Source of the DNA: Polymorphobacter megasporae
GTDB lineage: Bacteria; Pseudomonadota; Alphaproteobacteria; Sphingomonadales; Sphingomonadaceae
Assembly (NCBI RefSeq): GCF_018982885.2
Contig: NZ_CP081848.1
Span: 1,736,001 to 1,800,000 of the forward strand
DNA length: 64,000 nt
Direction of reading: 5' to 3'
In this document: positions 1 through 7,975 of the stretch, one piece after another
Layout of the letters: each line of letters starts with the position of its first letter
Position numbering within the stretch: position 1 is the stretch's first letter
Translations under genes and position numbers: made by a program
Notes under the pieces: model-generated
Databases searched by the model: none
What the model was told of the DNA's origin: nothing
What the model saw: the letters and a program-made list of their open reading frames with translations, nothing else

Positions 1-684
1 GATTGGATCGGCAACCCCGAACTCGGGCAGATCGTCTTCCAGTTCGGCACGCGGCCGCTACTGACCAAGGAAAGTCCGATTCCGCAGGGGTGGAAGGACC
101 GGCTGATGACACTCAAGGAGGGTGACATCCTCCTCCACAAATTCTCGCCGACCGGCTTTTATTCGAGCGCGGTTCGCAACCCGTATCTCCGTGCGCTCGA
201 GGCACGGTCGGCGCGCCAGATCGCCTTCAGCACGACCGCGACCGGCGACCACCAGTTCCTCCTCGACGTCGGCGTCGGGCGTAAGAAATATTGGGTAACC
301 CGCGACGACCTGCTCCGCGCGCGCGAATGGGCGGCGCTGGGTAATTCGGAGGCGCTCAAGACCCCCGACAATACGCTGGTCTTCGTCACGCCCGAGGATA
401 AGGGCATTATCCGCCAGGACCAGAGCGACTGCATGGGCTGCCTCAGCCAGTGTGGCTTCAGTGCATGGGCCGACACCGAGGATAATTCGACCGGCCGTCT
501 CGCCGATCCGCGGTCGTTCTGCATCCAGAAGACGCTGCAGGACATCGCCCACGGCGGCGATACCGAGCAGAACCTGATGTTCGGCGGTCACAGCGCTTTC
601 CGTTTCGCCAAGGACCCGTTTTATTCCAACGGCTTCGTTCCAACGGTTAAGCAACTCGTCGACCGGATCATGACCGGCGACTAA
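1..684 (+). CDS. Nitronate monooxygenase family protein, C-terminal part
   Basis: The frame is open from base 1, so this is the last 227 residues of a gene that starts before the window. The ATG at 106 is internal: residues before it (GQIVFQFGTRPLLTKE) still read as family sequence. The GQIVFQFGTRP segment resembles the end of the FMN-binding barrel of nitronate monooxygenases / 2-nitropropane dioxygenases, which oxidise alkyl nitronates with O2. The following part carries a Cys cluster (DCMGCLSQCGF) and a GGHSAFRF segment near the end. It stands alone, with 370 bases to the next gene. The exact substrate cannot be told, and another flavin-dependent enoyl-reductase-like role is possible. Confidence 0.72.
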   Translation, partial: DWIGNPELGQIVFQFGTRPLLTKESPIPQGWKDRLMTLKEGDILLHKFSPTGFYSSAVRNPYLRALEARSARQIAFSTTATGDHQFLLDVGVGRKKYWVTRDDLLRAREWAALGNSEALKTPDNTLVFVTPEDKGIIRQDQSDCMGCLSQCGFSAWADTEDNSTGRLADPRSFCIQKTLQDIAHGGDTEQNLMFGGHSAFRFAKDPFYSNGFVPTVKQLVDRIMTGD

Positions 685-1052
685 GGGTCGCGACGAGGAG
701 CGGCGGTGCAATTGAACGCCGATGGCGGACGTTCGCCCGTTCAAAGGTCACACGAAGTTCACGCTTTTCGACACTGAAATCGATGTTCTTGACCCTCGCC
801 CTCGTGCCTCGAACTCGACTGCACGCGCGGCGACGCCCGAGCGCAATGCCAATCTTCGACATCTGACGATGAGAAAGAGCGCGGATAGCCGCCCGCTGGC
901 GACATGGCGGGCACGCTACGCTCGCCGGTCGCCTGTAGGACAGCGTTAAATCTGCCGGGGTGTAACGTTGCCATGGATGCGCCCGAACGCAGGAGGACCG
1001 TCTGCCTGGCGGTCCCGCTCGTCGCGGCAACGAAAGATCCTGGAGACCTCCA
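685..1052. other. Intergenic stretch without a supported gene
   Basis: This 368-base stretch holds only short Arg/Ser-rich open frames with no ribosome binding site or recognisable domain. No clear promoter, hairpin or RNA gene was seen apart from the Shine-Dalgarno-like GGAGACC just before the small gene at 1053. Confidence 0.5.
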
Positions 1053-1274
1053 ATGAAATTCTTCATTACCGCTCTGCTGCTTGCCACCGCGGCCGGGTCC
1101 ACCGCCACCGCTCAAACCGCAGCGACCAACACCGCGATCTCGGCCGCCGACATGAAGACGATCGGCAAGTGCAAGGCGATGAAGCACGACGCGATGGCAC
1201 GCAGCGCGATGTGCGCGAAGATGGTGCAGCTTTACCCGAACCAGTTCGCCAACACCGCCGGTACCAACGGCTGA
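1053..1274 (+). CDS. Small secreted hypothetical protein
   Basis: A 73-residue protein with a clear Sec signal peptide: positively charged start (MKFF), hydrophobic core of about 15 residues, and a likely cleavage after TATAQ at about residue 21. The mature part is only about 50 residues, with two Cys (GKCKAMKHDAM, SAMCAKMVQLYP) that could form one disulfide, and several Met and His residues. GGAGACC sits at a good distance before the ATG, and a perfect 10-bp hairpin follows the stop. Function is unknown. Small periplasmic proteins of this layout are common in sphingomonads. It is probably a single-gene unit. Confidence 0.7.
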   Translation: MKFFITALLLATAAGSTATAQTAATNTAISAADMKTIGKCKAMKHDAMARSAMCAKMVQLYPNQFANTAGTNG

Positions 1275-1280
1275 CGCGTA

Positions 1281-1309
1281 CCCGCCGATCTGGTGGCCGG
1301 ATCGGCGGG
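1281..1309 (+). terminator. Hairpin after the small secreted gene
   Basis: Perfect 10-bp inverted repeat CCCGCCGATC / GATCGGCGGG around a 9-base loop, starting 7 bases after the stop codon at 1272-1274. There is no T-run, so it may be a termination or mRNA-stabilising hairpin. Confidence 0.55.
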
Positions 1310-1574
1310 AACCGCGCAGCATACGCTGGCGGGGGCCCAACCGCTTCGCCCGCCAATACCGTTCCAAATGTCGGCACGATCGATGGCCAATCGCTACAGT
1401 ATGAGATTACTGACGAGATAAGGCCGACGATGGGGTAACGTGTTAACTAGATCACAATGCTAAATAAAAAAAAGAAAACAATATTTATCAATAACATGTC
1501 TTAACTACCCTGTACGCTTGCGTACATAAAAAAGCGTGAGTATCCCATGAGCGACGTCACATCGGGGGTGAGAC
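1310..1574. other. AT-rich leader region upstream of the PEP-CTERM gene
   Basis: From about 1436 the base composition drops sharply compared with the rest of the window (A-tracts around 1463-1480). No gene is supported. It contains the palindrome and possible promoter described separately at 1511-1546. The change in composition continues into the PEP-CTERM gene that follows. Confidence 0.5.
1511..1546 (+). promoter_or_regulatory. Palindromic operator candidate overlapping a possible promoter
   Basis: Perfect 16-base palindrome TGTACGCTTGCGTACA (1511-1526). Its right half overlaps a possible -35 (TTGCGT, 1518-1523), followed after 17 bases by a weak -10 (TATCCC, 1541-1546), 29 bases before the ATG at 1575. 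The palindrome is seen directly; that a repressor or LuxR-type regulator binds it is inference. The -10 is a poor match. Confidence 0.4.
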
Positions 1575-2681
1575 ATGATCAAGGTACTGCCGCTAACCAT
1601 CTTGTTCTATTCTGTGGCCATGTTAGCGCCCGCAGATGCGAAGACCGTTACCGCGACATATGACACGTTCGACTCGGTTATAAGTACCGTTCAGGGTGGC
1701 GACACTATCAATTTGGTCGGTGACTTCCAATTGATGAGGACCCAAAATTATTCATTCTCGTCCCCGGTCATTATCAACGCATCGGCGGCAACCTTTCACC
1801 GGACATGGACCCTGCGCGATGTGAATAACCTGTCGATCCAGGGTGGAACCTTCGATTTTCATCCGGTCGATGCGCTCTATGCAGCAGCCCTGGAGGTGTA
1901 CGACAGCAACAACATCAGCGTCGACCGGACCTTGTTTACCGATGACGGTGGTCACGACGGTGCACTTTTTTCGTCGTCGACGAACATCAGCGTGACCAAC
2001 AGCAAGTTCAACAGCCTGTCGCACTCGATCGGCCTGAAGAACGTTGATGGGGCGAACTTGTACAACAACCTGACGATCGGCACGACGGTCGATGGTTTCG
2101 ACATTGCTGGCAGCCAGAATGTCGTCGCCAGTCATAACAGTTGCATCGACGGCGCGCCGCAGACAGGTGCGCATCCCGACTGCATTCAGATCTATGGGAT
2201 CGTCGACGGCGCGCTGAGCAGCAATATAACTCTCAGCGACAATCTCGCTTTCGGCGCGACGCAGGGCTTTACCAAGTTCGTGACCGGCGGAGCGGGGACG
2301 AATATCTCGATGATCCGTAATCTCGTCGAGACGACATATTCACAGGGCATCGCGTGTTACGATTGCTTCGCCAGCAATATCAGCGACAATCTATTGGTAA
2401 CGCTCGCTGCGTCGCCCCACTTCGTCAATCTGAATATCATTGGCGGGGCGAATAATACGGTGGGCGGTAATGTGTTCGAAGGTATCGGACGCGTCGCCCT
2501 TTACCGCCCGGTACTCGGTTCGATCTGGCACGATGCCGGCGTCATCCCTTGGGGTGCCGGGGCGCTCGAGGCGGGCATTGGCCTTGTGCCCGAACCATCG
2601 GTCTGGGCGAGCTTGATCGCTGGTTTCGCCGCAGTCGGATGGGCCTTGCGCGCGAGCCGCCGTCGACTGGTGCTGGCCTGA
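1575..2681 (+). CDS. PEPxxWA-CTERM beta-helix surface protein
   Basis: A 368-residue exported protein. Residues 1-22 form a signal peptide ending APADA. The middle has regularly spaced N/D/G-rich turns (NNLSIQGGTF, NNISVDRTLF, TNISVTNSKF, NITLSDN) typical of right-handed parallel beta-helix proteins, a fold of pectate-lyase-like and surface proteins. Residues 338-368 are a sorting tail: PEPSVWASLIAGF, a hydrophobic segment, then a basic end (RASRRR). This is the sphingomonad form of the PEP-CTERM signal, removed by an exosortase; no exosortase or EPS gene is in the window. Base use is less GC-rich than in the neighbours, suggesting transfer or relaxed codon selection. Role is probably cell-surface or matrix; any enzymatic activity is unproven. 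Confidence 0.8.
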   Translation: MIKVLPLTILFYSVAMLAPADAKTVTATYDTFDSVISTVQGGDTINLVGDFQLMRTQNYSFSSPVIINASAATFHRTWTLRDVNNLSIQGGTFDFHPVDALYAAALEVYDSNNISVDRTLFTDDGGHDGALFSSSTNISVTNSKFNSLSHSIGLKNVDGANLYNNLTIGTTVDGFDIAGSQNVVASHNSCIDGAPQTGAHPDCIQIYGIVDGALSSNITLSDNLAFGATQGFTKFVTGGAGTNISMIRNLVETTYSQGIACYDCFASNISDNLLVTLAASPHFVNLNIIGGANNTVGGNVFEGIGRVALYRPVLGSIWHDAGVIPWGAGALEAGIGLVPEPSVWASLIAGFAAVGWALRASRRRLVLA

Positions 2682-2688
2682 TCGCTCT

Positions 2689-2715
2689 TGGGGCGGCCGC
2701 CTTCTGGCCGCCCCA
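2689..2715 (+). terminator. Strong GC hairpin after the PEP-CTERM gene
   Basis: Perfect 10-bp stem TGGGGCGGCC / GGCCGCCCCA with a 7-base loop, 7 bases after the stop codon at 2681. It lies between convergent genes (the PEP-CTERM gene and pyk) and could end transcription from either side. No T-run follows. Confidence 0.6.
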
Positions 2716-2787
2716 TCACGTGAGAGCGCGGCGCACTCGAGCAAGTTGCTCACCGATGAAATCGTCGGACTAAATTTCAGTTCGCGA

Positions 2788-4230
2788 TCAGTGGCCCTCC
2801 AGCTCCTTTCCCGTCAGCCGAACGACATGGACGACGTTCGTCGTTCCCGGGGTCGAGAACGGTACCCCCGCAATCAGCACCAACAGGTCGCCGCCAGCAG
2901 CAAGCTGCGTCCGCAGCGCCATGCGCTTCGACTTGTCGACCATCTCTTCGAAGCCGGCGACGTCGCGAGTGACGACGGCATGGACGCCCCAGACCAGCCC
3001 CATTCGCCGCGCGGTCGCGCGCGCCGGAGTCAGGCATAGGATCGGCACGCCGGCACGTTCGCGCGCGGCGCGGCGTGCTGTCGAGCCTGAGATGGTGAAG
3101 CACGCCATCGCCCTCGCCCCGGTCGTCTTGACGATCGCCGCTGCCGCCGCGCTCATCGCGTCCGCCGTCGTGTGGGCGGTCGCGGTCTCGGTGAAGTGGA
3201 CCCGCGCATAATATTGCGGGTCGGCCTCGGTCGTCCGCGCGATCGCGTCCATCATCGTCACCGCCTCAACCGGCCATGCGCCCGCGGCGCTCTCGGCCGA
3301 CAGCATCACCGCGTCGGCGCCGTCGTAGATCGCGGTGGCGACGTCGGAGACTTCGGCGCGGGTCGGCGACGGCGAGACGATCATCGATTCGAGCATCTGC
3401 GTCGCGACGACGACCGGCTTGCCCATCGCCCGCGCCATCGCAACGATCCGCTTCTGCGCCGGGGGGACCTGCTCGGGGGGCAGTTCGACGCCCAAGTCGC
3501 CGCGCGCGACCATCACCGCGTCGGCGAGTTCGAGGATCTCGGCGAGGCGGTCGAGCGCGGCGGGCTTCTCGATCTTGGCGAGAAGCGCCGCCTTGCCGCC
3601 GATCAAGGCGCGCGCCTCGGCGACGTCCTCGGGACGCTGAACGAACGACAGCGCGACCCAGTCGACGTTGTGGTCGAGCGCGAAGGCGAGGTCGGCACGG
3701 TCCTTCACCGTCAGTGCGGGCAGGGGCACGACGACGTCGGGGACGTTGACGCCCTTGTTGTTCGACAGCGTCCCGCCGGTGACGACGACACAGGTGATCC
3801 GGCCGGGGACGACCTCGGTGCAGCGGAGCACGACCTTGCCGTCATCGACGAGCAGCCGCTCGCCGGGGCTGAGTGCGGCGAACAATTCCTTGTGGGGGAG
3901 TTCGACACGGGTGACGTCGCCGGGGGTGGCGTCGAGGTCGAGGACGAAGGTCGCGCCGCGCTCGATCGTGACCTTGTTACCGGCAAAGCTGCCGATCCGC
4001 AGCTTCGGCCCCTGCAGGTCGGCGAGGATCGTCAGCGGGCGGCCGATCTCGCTTTCGAGCGCGCGGATGTTGGCGATCAGCGCGCCGCGAGCTTCGGGCG
4101 TGCCGTGGCTCATGTTGATGCGGAAGGCATCGGCACCGGCGACGGTCAGCGCGCGGATCATGTCGAGCGACGCCGACGCCGGGCCGAGTGTCGCAAGAAT
4201 TTTTACCCTACGGGCGCGGGGGGTGAACAC
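2788..4230 (-). CDS. pyk: Pyruvate kinase
   Basis: A 480-residue enzyme converting phosphoenolpyruvate and ADP to pyruvate and ATP, the last step of glycolysis. The N-terminus (RRVKILATLGPAS, about 7-19) is the family start; RINMSHG (37-43), DLQGPKLRIG (71-80), the catalytic-Lys region AKIEKP (218-223) and the signature MVARGDLGVEL (240-250) are all present, as is ATQMLESM further on. The length matches type II bacterial enzymes, with the C-terminal allosteric domain complete to GKELEGH. It is transcribed leftward, alone, and faces the DUF1244 gene head to head. Identification is secure. Confidence 0.96.
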   Translation of the reverse strand: MFTPRARRVKILATLGPASASLDMIRALTVAGADAFRINMSHGTPEARGALIANIRALESEIGRPLTILADLQGPKLRIGSFAGNKVTIERGATFVLDLDATPGDVTRVELPHKELFAALSPGERLLVDDGKVVLRCTEVVPGRITCVVVTGGTLSNNKGVNVPDVVVPLPALTVKDRADLAFALDHNVDWVALSFVQRPEDVAEARALIGGKAALLAKIEKPAALDRLAEILELADAVMVARGDLGVELPPEQVPPAQKRIVAMARAMGKPVVVATQMLESMIVSPSPTRAEVSDVATAIYDGADAVMLSAESAAGAWPVEAVTMMDAIARTTEADPQYYARVHFTETATAHTTADAMSAAAAAIVKTTGARAMACFTISGSTARRAARERAGVPILCLTPARATARRMGLVWGVHAVVTRDVAGFEEMVDKSKRMALRTQLAAGGDLLVLIAGVPFSTPGTTNVVHVVRLTGKELEGH

Positions 4231-4329
4231 TGTGGCCGTCTCCTTGCAACGACGGGGCGGGCCAAGCCCGCCTTGCGCTGTGCCGTGCGCCTAGCCTTAT
4301 AGGAGCGTAGGCTCAACCGGAGACGCGAC

Positions 4330-4701
4330 ATGGACGATGCTACCCGCGACGCGATCGAGGCCGCCGCCTTCCGCCGCCTCACCGCGCTGCTGCGCCATCG
4401 GACCGATGTCCAGAACGTCGATCTGATGGGAATCGGCGGGTTCTGCCGCAACTGCCTGTCGGACTGGATCGCCGAGGCGGCGGCCGAACGCGACGTCGTA
4501 CTGACGAAGGATATGGCGCGCGAAATGGTCTACGGGATGCAGTACGCCGCGTACAAGACGCGCTACCAGACCGACGCGACCCCCGAACAACTCGACCGGA
4601 TGCGGTCGAGCGTTGCGCGCAATTACCGCGAGGACGCCCTCGACGAGGCGCTCGACGAAAGCTTCCCCGCGAGCGATCCGCCGAGCGGCAGCCAGCCCTA
4701 A
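4330..4701 (+). CDS. DUF1244 protein with C-terminal ESFPASDPPS tail
   Basis: A 123-residue cytoplasmic protein. Residues about 1-95 match the DUF1244 family: DVQNVDLMGIGGFCRNCLSDW with a CxxC pair, then AREMVYGMQYAAYK and YQTDATPEQ. Family members are small alpha-helical proteins of unknown function. The last 20 residues (ALDESFPASDPPS) are a separate short motif usually found at the end of other small bacterial proteins, so this gene looks like a fusion. ATG at 4330 follows GGAGACGCGAC. It is divergent from pyk and convergent with the VOC gene. No function is assigned. Confidence 0.8.
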   Translation: MDDATRDAIEAAAFRRLTALLRHRTDVQNVDLMGIGGFCRNCLSDWIAEAAAERDVVLTKDMAREMVYGMQYAAYKTRYQTDATPEQLDRMRSSVARNYREDALDEALDESFPASDPPSGSQP

Positions 4702-4725
4702 GCTGGCCGCGACGCCGCTTGTGAG

Positions 4726-5097
4726 TCAGACGCGCTGGGCGAACATCATGCGGTGGCCCTCGGGCGTCGCCACCACCATCTCGCGCCAGCCCCATGGCTT
4801 GCTCGCAGGTGCGGCGCGGATGATCGCCCCGCGCGCGCTAAACTCGGCATAAAGCGCGTCGACGTCATTGGTCGCGAAAAAGCCGAAATAGCTGTGGTCG
4901 CCGAGATCGGCTGGCGAGAGCGCTTCGGGGCACCGGCCCATCATCAGCCGGACCTCGCCCCGGACGACGGTGCACCAGTCGGCCCCGTTCACCCAGTCCA
5001 CCGTAAACCCGAGGACGTCGATCAAGTACGCGGCCGACGCGGGGAGATCGTGGACGGCAAGGACATAGGCGTGGGGGCGGAGGGTGACTTCGGTCAT
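4726..5097 (-). CDS. VOC (glyoxalase/bleomycin-resistance fold) protein
   Basis: A 123-residue single-domain protein of the vicinal oxygen chelate superfamily. It starts with the beta-strand pattern HAYVLAVHDLPASAAYLIDVLGF and ends EMVVATPEGHRMMFAQ, the typical opening and closing of one VOC domain made of paired beta-alpha-beta-beta-beta units. The substrate cannot be told. It follows another VOC gene by 34 bases on the same strand, so the two are probably co-transcribed. Roles in the superfamily range from glyoxalase to antibiotic binding. No resistance function is claimed. Confidence 0.82.
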   Translation of the reverse strand: MTEVTLRPHAYVLAVHDLPASAAYLIDVLGFTVDWVNGADWCTVVRGEVRLMMGRCPEALSPADLGDHSYFGFFATNDVDALYAEFSARGAIIRAAPASKPWGWREMVVATPEGHRMMFAQRV

Positions 5098-5131
5098 CGT
5101 GCTGCTCCTGGGCCGATCGAGGGGTCGCGAC

Positions 5132-5542
5132 TCACTCGAACGAATATGCGTCTGCGGTCAGCCGCTGGGAAATCCACCACGTCGTCTGCCACGGATCGAC
5201 GATTCCGCCCTGCCGGTCACCGTAAGGCCGATCGTCGGCCTCCATGATCGACGTCGCGCCATGAGCGACCGCCTTGGCCATCGCGGCGTCGGCGTCCTCG
5301 ACGAACAGATAGATTTGCGCCGCGCCTGCCGGAAAGCCAGGTTGAGCCTCGCTGACCATGATCGTCGCGGCGTGCTCGCCCCCGCCGAAGCTCACCTGGC
5401 CGTTGGCGACGACACCGTCGGGGCGGATGCTGCTGCCGACATGGACGCCGTCGAGGGCAGCGACGAGGAAATCGATATACGCGGCGGCACCGTCGACGAC
5501 GAGATACGGGGCGACGGTGGCGAAACCTGCAGGGATGAACAT
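5132..5542 (-). CDS. PhnB-like VOC protein
   Basis: A 136-residue VOC-fold protein nearest to the PhnB-like subgroup: start FATVAPYLVVDGAAAYIDFL, middle GGGEHAATIMVSEAQPG and QIYLFVEDADAAMAKAVAHGAT, and end PYGDRQGGIVDPWQTTWWIS, the conserved GDR-G-hDPfGh-W-i closing motif. PhnB-like proteins are of uncertain biochemical role despite the name. It is the first gene of a probable two-gene unit with the VOC gene downstream, and is divergent from the GapR-like gene with 66 bases between the starts. Confidence 0.83.
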   Translation of the reverse strand: MFIPAGFATVAPYLVVDGAAAYIDFLVAALDGVHVGSSIRPDGVVANGQVSFGGGEHAATIMVSEAQPGFPAGAAQIYLFVEDADAAMAKAVAHGATSIMEADDRPYGDRQGGIVDPWQTTWWISQRLTADAYSFE

Positions 5543-5608
5543 CGCGACCTCCTTGCGCCGGGCGGGCCGGACTTCTAGCGTGCGCCATCAAGTCATCACG
5601 GAGCAATA

Positions 5609-5854
5609 ATGTCGACGGAGAATGTTTCCGCCGAGCAGCTACGGCTGCTCATCGAGCGCATCGAACGCCTCGAAGAGGACAAGAAGGGTGTCGCCGACGA
5701 CATCAAGGATGTTTACGCCGAAGCCAAGGGCACCGGTTTCGACACCAAGACGATGCGCTCGATCATCCGGCTGCGCGCGATGGAAAAGGCGGCGCGGCAG
5801 GAGCAGGAAGCGCTGCTCGAAACGTACAAGGTCGCGCTCGGTCTGGCCGACTAA
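5609..5854 (+). CDS. gapR: GapR-like nucleoid protein (DUF2312)
   Basis: An 81-residue, almost entirely helical protein: SAEQLRLLIERIERLEEDKK, then DIKDVYAEAKGTGFDTKTMR and IIRLRAMEKAARQEQEALLE. This is the DUF2312 pattern. In Caulobacter the family member GapR forms a clamp on overtwisted DNA, follows replication forks and helps topoisomerases. Coiled-coil heptads fill the first 30 residues. The length equals the family norm. It is followed after 25 bases by a [2Fe-2S] protein gene, which is probably a chance neighbour. The family call is strong; the function comes from the relative. Confidence 0.9.
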   Translation: MSTENVSAEQLRLLIERIERLEEDKKGVADDIKDVYAEAKGTGFDTKTMRSIIRLRAMEKAARQEQEALLETYKVALGLAD

Positions 5855-5879
5855 GCGACACGCGGGGAGGAGCGAAGCG

Positions 5880-6368
5880 ATGCCGACGACGCTGACGATC
5901 AACGGGGCGACCGCCGCCCACGACGTTTCACCGGCGACATTGCTCGTCGACCTGCTCCGCGACGGGCTCGGGCTGACCGGCACGCATATCGGCTGTGACA
6001 CCAGCCAGTGCGGCGCGTGCAACGTGCTCGTCGACGGGCGCGCAACCAAGGCATGCACCGTCCTCGCGATCCAGCTCGACGGCGCGAGCGTGACGACGAT
6101 CGAGGGGCTGGCGTCCGGGGAAACGCTCCACCCGATGCAAGCCGCATTCAAGGAGCACCACGGGCTCCAGTGCGGTTTCTGCACCCCTGGGATGGTCATG
6201 GCGGGGCTCGAGATGGTGAGGCGCCACGGCCACGATCTCGACGAGGCGACGGTCAGCCACGAGCTCGAAGGCAATCTGTGTCGGTGCACCGGCTACCGCA
6301 ACATCGTCACCGCGATCGCCGCCGGCGCGAAGGCGATGGCCGCTACCGGGGAGACGACCCATGCGTGA
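5880..6368 (+). CDS. [2Fe-2S] small subunit of a xanthine oxidase/CO dehydrogenase-type enzyme
   Basis: A 162-residue electron-transfer subunit. Residues near 40-60 hold the plant-type ferredoxin cluster (GCDTSQCGACNVLVDG plus a later Cys in KACTV), and the second half has the all-helical [2Fe-2S] domain (QCGFCTPGMVM and NLCRCTGYRNI). In the family it passes electrons from a molybdenum subunit to the FAD subunit. The start at 5880 follows GGGGAGGAGCGAAGCG; the open frame extends further back but is out of register with a real protein. It overlaps the FAD-subunit gene by 8 bases. No molybdenum-subunit gene is next to it. Confidence 0.9.
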   Translation: MPTTLTINGATAAHDVSPATLLVDLLRDGLGLTGTHIGCDTSQCGACNVLVDGRATKACTVLAIQLDGASVTTIEGLASGETLHPMQAAFKEHHGLQCGFCTPGMVMAGLEMVRRHGHDLDEATVSHELEGNLCRCTGYRNIVTAIAAGAKAMAATGETTHA

Positions 6369-7152
6369 GTTCGTCTACGAACGCCCGACGACCCTCGATG
6401 CCGCGGTCGCCGCCTTCGCCGGTGGCGGCGAGGCGGCATTGATCGCGGGCGGGCACACGTTACTCCCGGCGATGAAGTCGCGGCTGCGCCAGCCCGATAC
6501 GCTCGTCGACCTCGCGGGCGTTCCCGGGCTGTCCGAGATTACCCGTAACGGCGACATGCTGTGGATCGGCGCGATGACCACCCACGCCACTGTCGCCGCC
6601 GACCCGACCGTCACGGCCGCGATCCTCGGACTCGCCGCGCTCGCGCTGTTGATCGGCGACCCGCAGGTCCGCAATCGCGGGACGATCGGCGGCGTGCTGG
6701 CGAACAACGATCCCTCCGCCGACTATCCGGCCGCGTTGCTCGCGCTCGGCGGCACCGTCGAGACGAACCTCGGCAGCCACGACGTCGACGGTTATTTCCA
6801 GGGCATGTTCGCCACCGCGCTCAGCGACGGCGAGATCATCACCCGCGTCGGGTTCAAGATCCCGAAGGCAAGCGCCTACGCCAAGTTCCGCCACCCCGCC
6901 TCGCGCTACGCGGTCGTCGGGGTGTATGTCGCGCAGACCGCCGACGGCGTCCGCGTCGCGGTGACCGGAGCCGGGCCCGGCGTCGTTCGCTGGCCCGAAG
7001 CCGAAGAAGCGCTGACCGCGAGCTTCACCCCCGAAGCGGCGAAGGGGCTGGTGCTGGGGGGCGACCTCAACACCGACATCCACGCCAGCGCGGAATATCG
7101 CGGCCACCTTGCGGGAACGATGCTGGCGCGGGCCGTCGCTGCGGCGGCTTAG
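6361..7152 (+). CDS. FAD-binding medium subunit of a xanthine oxidase/CO dehydrogenase-type enzyme
   Basis: A 263-residue flavoprotein of the CoxM/CutM group. The FAD pyrophosphate motif AGGHTLLPAMKSR is near residue 30 and the second motif GTIGGVLANNDPSADYPA near 110-127; the C-terminal CO_deh_flav_C part runs to the end. It would take electrons from the small subunit and pass them to an acceptor. The 8-base overlap with the upstream gene implies translational coupling. The catalytic molybdopterin large subunit (about 770 residues) is absent; the next gene is a YebC-type regulator. The substrate is unknown. Confidence 0.9.
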   Translation: MREFVYERPTTLDAAVAAFAGGGEAALIAGGHTLLPAMKSRLRQPDTLVDLAGVPGLSEITRNGDMLWIGAMTTHATVAADPTVTAAILGLAALALLIGDPQVRNRGTIGGVLANNDPSADYPAALLALGGTVETNLGSHDVDGYFQGMFATALSDGEIITRVGFKIPKASAYAKFRHPASRYAVVGVYVAQTADGVRVAVTGAGPGVVRWPEAEEALTASFTPEAAKGLVLGGDLNTDIHASAEYRGHLAGTMLARAVAAAA

Positions 7153-7212
7153 TTGCGCGAGTGCCGGACGCGGGGGTAGAGACGGGAATACCCACCGCAA
7201 CAGGGGCGCATT

Positions 7213-7959
7213 TTGGCCGGCCATAGCAAGTTCAAGAACATCATGTACCGCAAGGGCGCGCAAGACGCGAAGCGGTCGAAGATCTTCTCCAAGCTCGCGC
7301 GCGAGATCACCGTCGCGGCGAAGTCGGGGCTGCCCGACATCAACATGAATCCGCGGCTGCGCGGCGCGGTGATCGCGGCGCGGCAGGAGTCGATGCCAAA
7401 GGACAATATTGAGCGCGCGATCAAGAAGGCCGCCGAGCCCGGCGGCGATGACTATGAGGAGCTGCGGTACGAGGGCTTTGGCCCCGGCGGCGTCGCGCTG
7501 ATCGTCGAGGCGCTGACTGACAACCGCAACCGCACCGCGACCCACGTCCGCACGATCTTCGCCAAGAACGGGGGCAACATGGGCGCGACCGGGTCGGTCA
7601 GCCACGGCTTCGAGCGCGTCGGGCTGATCGGCTACGACCTCAAGGCGGGCGACGCCGAGGCGGTGTTCGAAGCTGCGCTCGACGCCGGTGCCGACGACGT
7701 GGTCTCGTCAGACGAGGGTCATGAGGTCTTCACCGCGATGGATTCGCTCCACGAAGTCGCCAAGGCGCTCGAGGCGAAGCTGGGTACCCCGACTTCGACC
7801 AAGCTGCATTGGCGTGCGAAGGAGGCAGTGACGGTCGACGAGGGCACCGCGACGACGCTGATGCACCTGATCGATGCACTAGACGACGATGACGACGTCC
7901 AGACGGTGTACGGCAATTACGACGTGCCCGACGACGTGATGGCGAAGCTGCAGGCATGA
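7213..7959 (+). CDS. yebC: YebC/PmpR family DNA-binding protein
   Basis: A 248-residue protein matching the family from its first residues ([20 protein letters not shown]) through GSGGPLP-like turns to [13 protein letters not shown]. The conserved N-terminus fixes the start at a TTG codon at 7213. YebC/PmpR proteins were long called transcription regulators; some members are now known to help ribosomes translate proline-rich stretches. The gene sits just before ruvC, the classical yebC-ruvC-ruvA-ruvB order of many proteobacteria, 16 bases upstream of the ruvC start. Confidence 0.94.
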   Translation: MAGHSKFKNIMYRKGAQDAKRSKIFSKLAREITVAAKSGLPDINMNPRLRGAVIAARQESMPKDNIERAIKKAAEPGGDDYEELRYEGFGPGGVALIVEALTDNRNRTATHVRTIFAKNGGNMGATGSVSHGFERVGLIGYDLKAGDAEAVFEAALDAGADDVVSSDEGHEVFTAMDSLHEVAKALEAKLGTPTSTKLHWRAKEAVTVDEGTATTLMHLIDALDDDDDVQTVYGNYDVPDDVMAKLQA

Positions 7960-7975
7960 TGCCCGGCACGAGGCG

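Noticed and set aside
3172-4302. Long open frame antisense to pyruvate kinase
   Set aside because: Same reason: a composition-driven shadow of a clear gene, with low-complexity Arg/Asp sequence.
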